64,000 nucleotides of DNA from Crystallibacter degradans (GTDB lineage: Bacteria > Actinomycetota > Actinomycetes > Actinomycetales > Micrococcaceae): NCBI RefSeq assembly GCF_012952295.1, contig NZ_JABBCH010000001.1, forward strand, positions 496,001-560,000, given 5' to 3'. The position numbers were made by a program, and so were the translations under genes. The notes below the pieces were generated by a model, which worked only from the letters and a program-made list of their open reading frames with translations, was not told the origin of the DNA and searched no databases. Each line of letters begins with the position of its first letter. Within the stretch, counting starts at the first letter, position 1. This document shows positions 27,398 to 36,183 of the stretch, in pieces.

Positions 27398-28366
27398 ATG
27401 ACCACCGCAGATTTCACCCCCTTGGACATGAACGACGTCGGCGCTGTCGCCTGCGTGGGCGTCGGCACCATCGGCGGCGGCTGGGCCGCCTACTTCCTGG
27501 CCCGCGGTTACCGCGTCCAGGCCTGGGACCCCTCCCCCGATGCGGAGCCGAAGCTGCGCCGCCTCATCGACGCCGCCTGGCCGGCCCTGACGAAGCTGGG
27601 CCTTGCGCCGAACGCCTCGAAGGACAATTTCACCGTCCACTCTGATCTGGCAGAGGCCGTGGCCGGCGTCGGTTTCGTGCAGGAAAGCGCACCCGAGGTC
27701 CTGGAACTCAAGCAGTCGCTGCTGGCCCAGATCGACGCTGTGACGGCCCCCGACGTCGTCATTGCCTCCTCCACTTCCGGCTACGGTATGACGGAGATGG
27801 CTACCGAGGCCGCCAATCCGTCGCGGCTGGTGGTCGGGCATCCGTTCAACCCGCCGTACCTCATTCCGCTGGTGGAGGTTGTCGGCGGCGGGCAGACCTC
27901 CACGGCCGCCGTGAAGTGGGCTTCGGCCTGGTACGAGCACATCGGCAAGTCCGTGATCACCATGGACCGCGAAGTCCCCGGCTTCATTGCCAACCGGCTG
28001 CAGGAAGCGCTCTGGCGCGAAGCGCTGCACATGGTGGACAACGGCGAGGCCACGGTGGAGCAGATCGACCTGGCCATCACGGACGGACCCGGCCTGCGCT
28101 GGCCGCTGCAGGGGCCCATGCTCACCTTCCACCTGGCCGGCGGCGAGGGCGGCATGGCCCACATGCTGGACCATTTCGGCCCGTCGTTGAAGTCCCCGTG
28201 GACCCGGTTGGATGCGCCGGAACTGACACCGGAACTGCGCGACGCCGTGATCGCCGGCTGTGACGAGGAAGCCGCCGGGCGGACCGTCCCGGAACTGGTG
28301 GCCGCACGCGACGAGGCGATCATCGCCATCCGGAACGCCATCGCCGCGGTGAAGGCGGAAAGATGA
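27398..28366 (+). CDS. cdhA: L-carnitine dehydrogenase
   Basis: 322 aa from ATG 27398, 4 bases after the BKACE stop. It is a 3-hydroxyacyl-CoA-dehydrogenase-fold enzyme: NAD site ACVGVGTIGGGWAAYFLARG, catalytic-region GHPFNPPYLIPLVEVVGG and VPGFIANRLQEALWREALH. L-carnitine dehydrogenases oxidise the 3-hydroxyl with NAD+ to 3-dehydrocarnitine. In many bacteria the thioesterase is fused to its C-terminus; here it is a separate gene that overlaps the stop by 4 bases. Cytoplasmic. Confidence 0.85.
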   Translation: MTTADFTPLDMNDVGAVACVGVGTIGGGWAAYFLARGYRVQAWDPSPDAEPKLRRLIDAAWPALTKLGLAPNASKDNFTVHSDLAEAVAGVGFVQESAPEVLELKQSLLAQIDAVTAPDVVIASSTSGYGMTEMATEAANPSRLVVGHPFNPPYLIPLVEVVGGGQTSTAAVKWASAWYEHIGKSVITMDREVPGFIANRLQEALWREALHMVDNGEATVEQIDLAITDGPGLRWPLQGPMLTFHLAGGEGGMAHMLDHFGPSLKSPWTRLDAPELTPELRDAVIAGCDEEAAGRTVPELVAARDEAIIAIRNAIAAVKAER

Positions 28367-28830
28367 ACGGCATGGCGGCCGGCGAACTCGCCGTTTACCG
28401 CTGCACGGTCCTGCCGGAGTGGATCGACTACAACGGCCACATGTCCGAAGCCTTCTACGTCCTGGCGTTCGGCTTTGCCACGGACCACGTCATGGACCAG
28501 CTGGGCCTGGATGAGCCGTACCGCATGCAGACGGGCAACTCCCTCTACACCGTCGAAGCCCACGTCAGGTACCTGGCCGAAACCGGACTCGGCGCCGAGT
28601 TGGAAATTACGACGGCGATTGCAGGCTCCGGCCCGAAGAAGCTCCATCTGGCCCATGAGATGCACGCCGGTGGCCGCCTTATTGCCACCGAGGAGCTGCT
28701 GGCACTTCACGTCAACCAGCAGTCCGGCCGCAGCGAAGCCTTCCCTGCGGCCATCACGGGGAACATCGATGCCTTTGGGCGCGCGGCTGGTCCGGCGCCG
28801 GATTGGATCGGACGGAAAGTCTCTGCTTAG
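28363..28830 (+). CDS. cdhB: betainyl-CoA thioesterase (hot-dog fold)
   Basis: 155 aa from ATG 28363 (a second ATG at 28372). The first strand has EWIDYNGHMSEAFYVLAFG, the DxNxHM active-site motif of 4-hydroxybenzoyl-CoA-type hot-dog thioesterases. It would release glycine betaine and CoA from betainyl-CoA, completing carnitine breakdown. Codons EITTAIA at 28602 include a near-copy (AATTACGACGGC) of the repeated word. Overlaps cdhA by 4 bases. Confidence 0.85.
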   Translation: MNGMAAGELAVYRCTVLPEWIDYNGHMSEAFYVLAFGFATDHVMDQLGLDEPYRMQTGNSLYTVEAHVRYLAETGLGAELEITTAIAGSGPKKLHLAHEMHAGGRLIATEELLALHVNQQSGRSEAFPAAITGNIDAFGRAAGPAPDWIGRKVSA

Positions 28831-28858
28831 CCGTATTTCCCTCCAGAAAGAAGGAACA

Positions 28859-30466
28859 GTGGAACCAGCAACTTCCTCTAGACAGCGGCTGCCGGATACC
28901 TCTGCCCTGCAGCTGACCCGCCGACGGCTGCTCGGCACCGGCCTCGCCCTGGGACTGGGCGGCTTCCTCGCCGCCTGCAGTGGCGGACAGCCCAATGTCC
29001 TGGCCAGCCCCGAGGGTCCGCCGCAATCCGGCGGCACGCTCCGTGTGGGTCTCTCCGGCGGCGGTGCCGCGGACAGTCTCGACGCCCACTCCCCTGTGAG
29101 CACCACGGACATTGCCCGGGTGGTGAACCTCTACGAATCGCTGCTCTACCGCGACGAGAACTACGAACTGCAGCCGCTGCTCGCCGTCAGCGCCACGCCG
29201 TCGGACGACGCGCTGGTCTGGACGGTAGACCTGCGCAAGGGCGTAACCTTCCACGACGGCCGGCCCCTTACCGGTCGGGATGTGGCGGCAACGTTCAAAC
29301 GGATCACCGATCCGGACGATCCCAAGACAGGCGCGTCCTCGCTCTCCGTCCTGGACGAGGTGGCCGTTATCAACGACCACCGGGTGGAGTTCCGGCTCAA
29401 CACCGCTGCCGCCACCTTCGACGATTCCCTCGGCCAGTACGCCCTGGGCATTGTGCCCGAAGACTACGACCCGGCCACGCCCGTAGGCACCGGACCCTTC
29501 AAGTACCAGTCCTTCACCCCCGGACGCAGCAGCCTGTTTGTCCGCAACGAGAACTACTGGCGCGACAACGAACCGTATCTGGACGAGCTGGCAATCCTGA
29601 ATTTCGACGACGACGACGCGCTCATTAATGCGCTGCTCTCCACCCAGGTGGACGCCGTCGGACAGATTCCGCTGGCCCTGCTCGAGGTGATCGATGCGGA
29701 TCCGCGGATCAGTATCCTCAACTCCGAAACCGGCATGTGGATGCCGTTCACAATGCGGGTGGACAAGCCGCCCTTCGACGACAACCGGGTCCGCCAGGCC
29801 TTCCGCCTGGCGGTGGACCGGGAACAGATGATCGAACAGGTGCTCAGCGGCAACGGCAGCATCGGGAATGACCTCTATTCCCCGTTCGACCCCGGCTATG
29901 CCTCCAAGCTGCCCCAGCGCGTGCAGGACATTGCCCGTGCCAAGGAACTGCTGGCCGAAGCGGGCTACCCGGACGGACTGAGCGTCGAACTGGTGACCGC
30001 TCCGATCCAGGCAGGCGCCGTGGAAGCGGCCCAAGTATTCGCGCAACAGGCGGCTGCCGCCGGTATCAACGTGAAAATCCGCCGTGTGGATACCACCACG
30101 TTCTTCGGCGACGGCTACCTGCAGTGGGACTTCGCGCAGGACTTCTGGTACACCCGGAATTTCCTGCCGCAGGTCAACAACAGCTCGCTGCCCACCGCAC
30201 CCTACAACGAGACTCATTGGGACCACCCGGAGTTCAACGAACTGGTCGCCCAGGCCAAGGGCACCTTGGATCCGGACAAACGCAACGAGCTCATCGCCGC
30301 AGCGCAGGAGATCGAGTATAACGAGGGCGGCTACATCATCTGGGGCCACCCGAACCAGGCGGACGCCTACCAGCAATACGTGGCGGGCCTGGTGCCCAAC
30401 CGCACCGGCCTGGCGCTGTCCGGCTTCGAGTTCCGCCGCGTCTGGCTGGGAGGAGACCTATCATGA
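28859..30466 (+). CDS. ABC transporter substrate-binding lipoprotein, peptide/nickel family 5
   Basis: 535 aa from GTG 28859 with AAGGA five bases upstream; the frame extending back into the thioesterase gene is not used. Signal: twin-arginine-like TRRRLLGTG, hydrophobic stretch, lipobox LAAC, so probably a Tat-exported lipoprotein. Family 5 features: ADSLDAHSPVSTTDIARVVN, VTFHDGRPLTGRDVAATFKR and VGTGPFKYQSF. First of four genes for a Dpp/Opp-type importer inside the carnitine operon. Known members bind peptides, nickel-chelates or opines; here carnitine or an acyl-carnitine is a reasonable guess. Confidence 0.88.
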   Translation: MEPATSSRQRLPDTSALQLTRRRLLGTGLALGLGGFLAACSGGQPNVLASPEGPPQSGGTLRVGLSGGGAADSLDAHSPVSTTDIARVVNLYESLLYRDENYELQPLLAVSATPSDDALVWTVDLRKGVTFHDGRPLTGRDVAATFKRITDPDDPKTGASSLSVLDEVAVINDHRVEFRLNTAAATFDDSLGQYALGIVPEDYDPATPVGTGPFKYQSFTPGRSSLFVRNENYWRDNEPYLDELAILNFDDDDALINALLSTQVDAVGQIPLALLEVIDADPRISILNSETGMWMPFTMRVDKPPFDDNRVRQAFRLAVDREQMIEQVLSGNGSIGNDLYSPFDPGYASKLPQRVQDIARAKELLAEAGYPDGLSVELVTAPIQAGAVEAAQVFAQQAAAAGINVKIRRVDTTTFFGDGYLQWDFAQDFWYTRNFLPQVNNSSLPTAPYNETHWDHPEFNELVAQAKGTLDPDKRNELIAAAQEIEYNEGGYIIWGHPNQADAYQQYVAGLVPNRTGLALSGFEFRRVWLGGDLS

Positions 30467-31419
30467 TGCCGATTATTTTGCGCCGGCTGGCTACCAGTGT
30501 GCTGATCCTGCTGGCGGTGTCCGTCCTGGTTTTCGTGGCGACCCTGCTGCTGCCGGGCGATCCGGCCCAGGCGATCCTGGGCCAGCAGGCCACGCCGGAA
30601 CGGCTGGCGGCCCTCCGCGAACAGATGAACCTCAACGACCCGGTCTTGCAGCGCTACTTCAGTTGGCTCGGCGGCCTTTTCGTCGGCGACCTCGGAATTT
30701 CGGCGGCCTCCGGCGGCCCGGTCAGCGCGCTGCTGGGTGAACGCATCGGCGCCTCTCTGGTGCTGCTGGTCGCGGCCAGCCTCATCAGCCTGCCCGTGGG
30801 CTTCCTCGTGGGAACGTACAGCGCCCTGCGCCGCGGCCGCACCGGCGACCATGTCACCACCGGCGTCAGCCTGGTACTGGCGGCGCTGCCCGAATTCGTC
30901 ATCGGCATCGCGCTGATCACCTTGTTCTCCACCACCGTTTTCCCCATCCTGCCCTCGGTCACCATGGCCCCGCCCGGCGAAGCGGTCTGGAACTACCCGC
31001 TGCAGCTGGTCCTGCCCACCCTGACCCTGGTGCTGGTAGTCACCCCCTACATCACACGCATGATGCGGGCCACCATGCTGGAGGTACTGGACTCGGGCTA
31101 TGTGGAGATGGCCCGGCTGAAGGGTGTGCCTGAACGCCAGGTCATCCTGCGGCATGCTCTCCCCCACGCGCTGTCGCCGGTGGCCCAAGTGGTCGCCATC
31201 CAGCTCGCGTGGATGGCCGGCGGCGTCGTCGTTGTTGAATTCCTCTTCCGCTATCCCGGCATCGGCCAGGCCCTGGTGGATGCGGTAGCCAACCGGGACG
31301 TGCAGGTGGTCCAGGCGTTGTCCATCCTGATCGCCGCGGTCTACATCATGGTCAACCTGCTGGCCGATATGGTCGGCATCCTGACCAATCCGAAACTACG
31401 CACGGGGGGCACCCGATGA
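30463..31419 (+). CDS. ABC transporter permease, DppB type
   Basis: 318 aa, six membrane helices. N-terminus MPIILRRLATSVLILLAVSV with FVATLLLPGDPAQAILGQQA is typical of DppB; the EAA loop reads VEMARLKGVPERQVILRHAL. Overlaps the binding-protein gene and the next permease gene by 4 bases each. Forms the channel with the DppC-type subunit. Confidence 0.92.
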   Translation: MMPIILRRLATSVLILLAVSVLVFVATLLLPGDPAQAILGQQATPERLAALREQMNLNDPVLQRYFSWLGGLFVGDLGISAASGGPVSALLGERIGASLVLLVAASLISLPVGFLVGTYSALRRGRTGDHVTTGVSLVLAALPEFVIGIALITLFSTTVFPILPSVTMAPPGEAVWNYPLQLVLPTLTLVLVVTPYITRMMRATMLEVLDSGYVEMARLKGVPERQVILRHALPHALSPVAQVVAIQLAWMAGGVVVVEFLFRYPGIGQALVDAVANRDVQVVQALSILIAAVYIMVNLLADMVGILTNPKLRTGGTR

Positions 31420-32303
31420 GCGTCATTGATTCACCCCAGGACATCGCCCGCGAAGTCGAGACCCCGCCAGGACTGCTGCGGCGGCTGGTCCGCCAGCGGC
31501 AGGCAAAGATCGGCATCGCGCTGACCGGCGTCGTCGTCCTCCTGGCCGTGCTCGGACCTTTGCTGCTGCCCTGGGCCACCGGCTATACCAGTACCCAGTT
31601 CGCCGGCCGCCCGTTCCAAGCGGACGGTTTGTTCGGCACGGACAATCTGGGCCGCGACGTCCTCAGCCGGTTCCTCGACGGCGGCCTGCGCCTGCTGATC
31701 TACGCCGCGCTGGCCACGCTGCTAGGCATGGTCCTGGGCGGACTGACCGGCATGGTCGCGGCTTACCAGGGCGGCTGGGTGGACAGCATCATCATGCGCG
31801 CCAACGATGTCATGCTGGCCCTGCCGCAGCTGGTCTTCGCGCTGCTGGCCATCACCGTGCTGGGTCCGCAGGGCTGGGTGCTCGTGGTGGTCATCGGCAT
31901 TACCCACGCGCCCCGCATCGCCCGGGTCACCCGCTCCGCCACCGTGGAAGTCATCACCGAGGACTTCATCCGCGCCGCGGAGATGTATGCGGTGCCCAAA
32001 TGGAAGATCCTGGTCAAGGACGTGCTGCCCAACATCACCGGCCCCCTGATGGTGGAGCTGGGACTGCGGATGACGTACTCCATCGGCGCGGTGGCCTCGC
32101 TGTCCTTCCTGGGCCTGGGTATGCAGCCGCCCACCGCGGACTGGGGATTGATGATCAACGAGAACCGCATTGCCCTGGTGGTCCAGCCCTGGGGCGTCAT
32201 CCTGCCCGTCCTGGCGATCGCCGTGCTGACGGTCGGCACCAACCTGATCACCGATTCCTTGGCGCGGGCATCGGCCAACGTGAACGTGGGAGCAACCAAA
32301 TGA
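31416..32303 (+). CDS. ABC transporter permease, DppC type
   Basis: 295 aa with six membrane helices after a cytoplasmic lead. DppC marks: GTDNLGRDVLSRFLDGGLRL near residue 70 and the EAA loop IRAAEMYAVPKWKILVKDVL. ASLSFLGLGMQPPTADWG is also typical. Partner of the preceding permease; overlaps the ATPase gene by 4 bases. Confidence 0.92.
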   Translation: MSVIDSPQDIAREVETPPGLLRRLVRQRQAKIGIALTGVVVLLAVLGPLLLPWATGYTSTQFAGRPFQADGLFGTDNLGRDVLSRFLDGGLRLLIYAALATLLGMVLGGLTGMVAAYQGGWVDSIIMRANDVMLALPQLVFALLAITVLGPQGWVLVVVIGITHAPRIARVTRSATVEVITEDFIRAAEMYAVPKWKILVKDVLPNITGPLMVELGLRMTYSIGAVASLSFLGLGMQPPTADWGLMINENRIALVVQPWGVILPVLAIAVLTVGTNLITDSLARASANVNVGATK

Positions 32304-34015
32304 GCACGTCCATCTCGGAAAACACCACCACAGCCACGCCGGTGCTCAGCGCCGACGGGCTGCGGGTCGCCACCACGGCGGGCGAGGAAATCCTGCACGG
32401 GGTCTCCTTCGAGCTCCAGCCGGGCAAGATCCTTGCCCTGGTGGGCGAATCCGGCTCCGGCAAAACCACCGCCGGGCTGGCCTGCCTGGGGCACTTCCGC
32501 CAGGGCCTGGAGCACACCGGCGGCGAAATCCACCTGGCCGGTTCCGGCCAGGACGGCAGCATCCTGGACCTGCCGGAGTCCGAACGCCGCAAACTCCGCG
32601 GCGGCGCCATCTCCTATGTCCCACAGGATCCGGCCCTTTCGCTGAACCCCGCCATGCGGATCGGCGAGCAGATCATGGAAGTCCTGCGGGTGCACCGCTA
32701 CGGGGACTCGGACGCAGAGCGCCGCGGCCGTGCCGCAGAGGTGTTGGCCGAGGTCGGTCTGGAGAATGACCGGGCCTACTTGGGCCGCTATCCGCACCAG
32801 CTCTCCGGCGGCCAGCAGCAGCGGGTGGGCATCGCCATGGCCTTCGCCTGCCGGCCCGCGGTGATGGTGCTCGACGAGCCCACCACCGGCCTCGATGTCA
32901 CCACGCAGGCGCTGGTGCTGCAGACCATCGACCAGCTGGCGGAGCGGCACAGCGTTGCCGGACTCTACATCACGCATGACCTGGCGGTCGTGGCCAAGGT
33001 GGCGGACGACGTCGTTGTCATGCTCTCCGGCGACGTGGTGGAACACGGTCCCACAGCCCAGGTGCTCTACCGGCCGCAGCACCACTACACGCGCAAACTG
33101 CTCAACGCAGTTCCGGACCTGGCCGGCAAGCGCCGGGTGGGCAGCGTCGCGGCCATCACCGGTGAACAGGCGGCCGTGCCGCAGGACGGCAGCGCGGGCC
33201 ACGCCGCTCAAATAACGACGGCGGACCGTCACTCAGCTGCGCATACCCCGGCGCCGGCGGCCCACCGCAGCCTGCTCGAAGTCTCCGGACTGCGTCTGGC
33301 TTACGGCGAGAACCAGGTGCTGGACGGCATCGACTTCAAGCTGGGGCAGGGCGAGTCGATGATGCTGCTGGGCGAATCCGGCTCCGGCAAGACCACCCTC
33401 TCGCGCTGCATCGCGGGCCTCAACGAGGACTACAACGGCACCGTCTGCCTGGACGGCGCCGAGCTGGCTCCGGGCACCCGTGCCCGCAGCGCCGAACAGC
33501 GCCAGCAGGTCCAGTACGTGTTCCAAAGCCCGTTCTCCTCGCTGAACCCGCGCCGGACCATCTGCGAATCCGTCGAGGTTCCCCTGCAAATGTCCGGCAA
33601 GATGAGCCGCAAGGAACGCCGGCTGCGGGTCCGCGAAGCACTGGACCAGGTGCGGCTGGGCGACAGCTACCTGGACCGCCGTCCGGGCGACCTCAGCGGC
33701 GGCGAGCGCCAGCGGGCCGCCATCGCCCGCGCACTGGTCAACGCGCCGTCGCTGCTGGTCTGCGACGAAGTCACGTCTGCGCTGGACGTCTCCGTGCAGG
33801 CCTCCATCATCGACCTGCTGCGGTCGCTGCAGACCGACACCGGCATGTCCATGCTGTTCGTTACCCACAACATCGCCCTGGCCCGGCATATCTCGCAGCG
33901 CATGGCCGTCCTGCAGCAGGGCCGGATTGTGGATCTGGGCAGCACCGAGGACGTGCTGGAAAATCCGCAGCACGACTACACGCGCGAGCTGCTGGCCAAC
34001 GTCCCCACCTTCTAA
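32300..34015 (+). CDS. fused double ATP-binding protein (DppD-DppF type)
   Basis: 571 aa from ATG 32300. Two complete ABC domains in one chain: domain 1 (about 15-265) with GESGSGKTTAGLA, LSGGQQQRVGIAMAF and VMVLDEPTTGLDV; domain 2 (about 325-570) with [27 protein letters not shown] and LLVCDEVTSALDV. The linker between them (about 290-325) is Ala/Gly-rich and holds an AAYAACGACGGC copy. It powers the importer; the fusion replaces two separate Dpp ATPases. Confidence 0.93.
   Translation: MSTSISENTTTATPVLSADGLRVATTAGEEILHGVSFELQPGKILALVGESGSGKTTAGLACLGHFRQGLEHTGGEIHLAGSGQDGSILDLPESERRKLRGGAISYVPQDPALSLNPAMRIGEQIMEVLRVHRYGDSDAERRGRAAEVLAEVGLENDRAYLGRYPHQLSGGQQQRVGIAMAFACRPAVMVLDEPTTGLDVTTQALVLQTIDQLAERHSVAGLYITHDLAVVAKVADDVVVMLSGDVVEHGPTAQVLYRPQHHYTRKLLNAVPDLAGKRRVGSVAAITGEQAAVPQDGSAGHAAQITTADRHSAAHTPAPAAHRSLLEVSGLRLAYGENQVLDGIDFKLGQGESMMLLGESGSGKTTLSRCIAGLNEDYNGTVCLDGAELAPGTRARSAEQRQQVQYVFQSPFSSLNPRRTICESVEVPLQMSGKMSRKERRLRVREALDQVRLGDSYLDRRPGDLSGGERQRAAIARALVNAPSLLVCDEVTSALDVSVQASIIDLLRSLQTDTGMSMLFVTHNIALARHISQRMAVLQQGRIVDLGSTEDVLENPQHDYTRELLANVPTF
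33211..33222 (+). repeat. AAYAACGACGGC word, copy 7
   Basis: Exact AATAACGACGGC (extended AAATAACGACGGCGG lies at 33210-33224) encoding ITT in the inter-domain linker of the fused ATPase. Confidence 0.6.
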
Positions 34016-34023
34016 GGAGTACC

Positions 34024-35205
34024 TTGACTGTCCCCTTCGAAAGTCATAACGACGGCGGCCTGCCGGACGAGGGTTTCAAGAACCTCCAGCGTGTCTTCGG
34101 GCACCACCTGCAGCAGGCGCAGGGCGGCATGGCGTTCTGCGTCTACCGCAGCGGCGAGCCGCTGGCCCGCTTCTACGGCGGCAGCACCACCCGGCGCTCC
34201 GCTGCCGGAACCGATGGGGCTGGGTGGGCCGACGGGGCCGAAAGCTGGGGCCCGAAGACGCTGGCGGTCATGTTCTCCGGCACCAAGGGAGTAGTGGCCA
34301 CGCTGGCCGCCATGCTGGTGGAGCGCGGGCTGCTCGATGTCCGAAGGCCCGTGGCGGATTACTGGCCGGAGTTCGCGGCCGGCGGCAAGGAAGGGGTGCC
34401 GGTCTCCCAGTTGCTCAACCACACGGTGGGCCTGCCGTACGTGGATCCGGAGCCCGCGGGCGGGGACAGCTTCCACAATAACGCGCGGAACGCTGAGGTG
34501 CTCGCTGCCCAGGTCCCGTTATGGGAGCCGGGCAGCAAGGTGGCCTACCATGCCATCACCTACGGCTACCTGCTGACAGAGCTGTTCCGCCGCGTCACAG
34601 GTAAGTCCGTTGGCCAACTGCTTTCCGAACTGATCAGCACGCCGCTCGGGCTGGAAATCTACCTTGGGCTGCCCGAGGAATTGGCCCCTCGGCTCGCCAC
34701 CATTTTCCGTTCCGATTCCTACGCGATCAGCACCTACCTGCAGGATCCGGAGCGGCGCAAGATCGTGGAACGGATGTACGGGCAATTACTGACCGGGGAG
34801 AAAGACCACTTCAACTCCCCCGAAATGCACCGCGGCCAGATGGCAGCCGGCGGCGGCATTGCCACGGCGGATGCCATGGCCAACCTCTACTCCCGTCTGG
34901 CGGATCCGGACGGCGGCCTGGTCTCCGCGGCGTCATTGGCAGAAGCGACCAGGACTTGGTCCGAAGGGCTCGATGCGATCAACGACCGCCCCTTGAGGTT
35001 CGGGCTAGGCTACGAGCTGGCCGATTCCATCGGGACCTATGGCCCGGTGGAGCCAGCGTTCGGCCACTCCGGCGCGGGCGGCGGCCTGCACGGAGCCTGG
35101 CCGGAGAAGAACGTGGGATTCTCGTTCCTGACCAACGAGATGCTCGCCGAAAACCAGGACACCCGCGTCAAAGACCTGTTGACACAGCTTGCCCGGCTCG
35201 TTTAG
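34024..35205 (+). CDS. beta-lactamase-family serine hydrolase (EstB-like)
   Basis: 393 aa from TTG 34024, with AAGGAG 7 bases upstream. Class-C beta-lactamase/esterase fold: SxxK motif SGTK with nucleophile Ser85 and Lys88, and a YHAITYGYL element supplying the Tyr of the YxN position. Typical members are esterases or D-peptidases. No signal peptide, so cytoplasmic. Last gene of the carnitine cluster; hydrolysis of imported acyl-carnitines to free carnitine would make sense but is only inference. Near-copy of the repeated word (CATAACGACGGC) at 34045-34056. Confidence 0.8.
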   Translation: MTVPFESHNDGGLPDEGFKNLQRVFGHHLQQAQGGMAFCVYRSGEPLARFYGGSTTRRSAAGTDGAGWADGAESWGPKTLAVMFSGTKGVVATLAAMLVERGLLDVRRPVADYWPEFAAGGKEGVPVSQLLNHTVGLPYVDPEPAGGDSFHNNARNAEVLAAQVPLWEPGSKVAYHAITYGYLLTELFRRVTGKSVGQLLSELISTPLGLEIYLGLPEELAPRLATIFRSDSYAISTYLQDPERRKIVERMYGQLLTGEKDHFNSPEMHRGQMAAGGGIATADAMANLYSRLADPDGGLVSAASLAEATRTWSEGLDAINDRPLRFGLGYELADSIGTYGPVEPAFGHSGAGGGLHGAWPEKNVGFSFLTNEMLAENQDTRVKDLLTQLARLV

Positions 35206-35234
35206 CCCCGAGGCAGGCGTCACCCGCAGCCGAA

Positions 35235-35636
35235 TCAGAGCACCGCGGCGACGAGGGCGACCAGCGGCGGACCGCCTTGGGCCACGGCGCCGCTGATTCC
35301 CGTTCCACGCGGCCTGCTCAGGGCCAGCCGGTCGGCGATCAGCAGCACGATGCCGGACAGGAACATGAACAGGCAGATGTAGATGACCAATGCCCGCCCC
35401 ACAACAACCTCGCCGGCAGCCCACAAAATGACGCCGAGGATCAGACCGGCGGCCAGGAAGAGGTTGTAGAAGCCAACCCCGAACGCCCACAGCCGGATGG
35501 CCGGAACGTCAGCCTCCGGTGTCGAAAAAACGCCTCCGTGCACACCGGGGCGCTGGAACAGCAGGGCTTCCCAGACGAAAACGAGGATGTGCAGCACCGC
35601 CGCCAGCAACGCGAAGCCCCAAACCACCCCGGTCAT
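35235..35636 (-). CDS. DUF1304 family membrane protein
   Basis: 133 aa from ATG 35636, four membrane helices. Starts MTGVVWGFALLAAVLHILVF and continues GFYNLFLAAGLILG, the DUF1304 pattern. Its start overlaps the cupin gene stop by 4 bases, so the two are co-translated. Function unknown. Confidence 0.85.
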   Translation of the reverse strand: MTGVVWGFALLAAVLHILVFVWEALLFQRPGVHGGVFSTPEADVPAIRLWAFGVGFYNLFLAAGLILGVILWAAGEVVVGRALVIYICLFMFLSGIVLLIADRLALSRPRGTGISGAVAQGGPPLVALVAAVL

Positions 35637-36097
35637 GGCACGCGCTCCATTCCTTCCACAGTGACGTCGTGGCGCGCCAGCACCTCGCGGACCTTGGCCA
35701 GGTTTTCCTCCATCGCCCGGTCGTGCGGCACGGTGGCGTCCAGGTCCGTGTGGAACCTCCCCATGCCATCGGTCAGGCTCACAACCAGGAACTTGGCCGA
35801 CGGACTGAGCACCGTGAAGGTATGCAGGGCCGCCGGCGGGATCGCGATGGACTCCCCCGGCCCCAGATCGTACCCGTCGTCGTCGATCTGGACGATCATG
35901 CGGCCGTTGAGCACGTAGTACGCCTTCGCCCAACCGGTGCGGTGCGGCGGGGTGGCCGGACCGCGAGGTGCGTCGACCTCGAAGATTTCGTAGTTCCCGT
36001 CGGTATGTCCGGCGTCGATCTTTACCGTCAGGACGGCGTCCGGCGCGACGAATTCCTTGCCCTCGCCGGCGGCTGTGTGTTGAATAAGATGTGCCAT
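35633..36097 (-). CDS. cupin-domain protein
   Basis: 154 aa. A single cupin barrel is indicated by the order RTGWAKAYYVLNGRMIVQID, then DLGPGESIAIPPAALHTFTV. Metal-binding histidines are incomplete compared with dioxygenase cupins, so a sensor or isomerase role is possible. First gene of a two-gene unit with DUF1304 and divergent from the LuxR gene at 36184. Confidence 0.75.
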   Translation of the reverse strand: MAHLIQHTAAGEGKEFVAPDAVLTVKIDAGHTDGNYEIFEVDAPRGPATPPHRTGWAKAYYVLNGRMIVQIDDDGYDLGPGESIAIPPAALHTFTVLSPSAKFLVVSLTDGMGRFHTDLDATVPHDRAMEENLAKVREVLARHDVTVEGMERVP

Positions 36098-36171
36098 GAC
36101 TCCACGCTAGAAACCCGCCGTAACGGCGTCGATCCCAGAATTAAGGGGATCCTTGCGGTGCCGCCCGATGG

Positions 36172-36177
36172 GATACT
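36172..36177 (+). promoter_or_regulatory. candidate -10 box of the LuxR-type gene
   Basis: GATACT ends 6 bases before the ATG at 36184, so the transcript could be leaderless. The -35 is poor. Confidence 0.3.
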
Positions 36178-36183
36178 TTTCTT

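Noticed and set aside
27431-27442. AACGACGTCGGC as a copy of the repeated word
   Set aside because: Differs inside the core (ACGTC for ACGGC) and encodes conserved enzyme residues; only exact matches were counted.
28754-30376. 540-codon minus-strand frame across the binding-protein gene
   Set aside because: Antisense shadow of a family 5 binding protein with signal peptide and lipobox.
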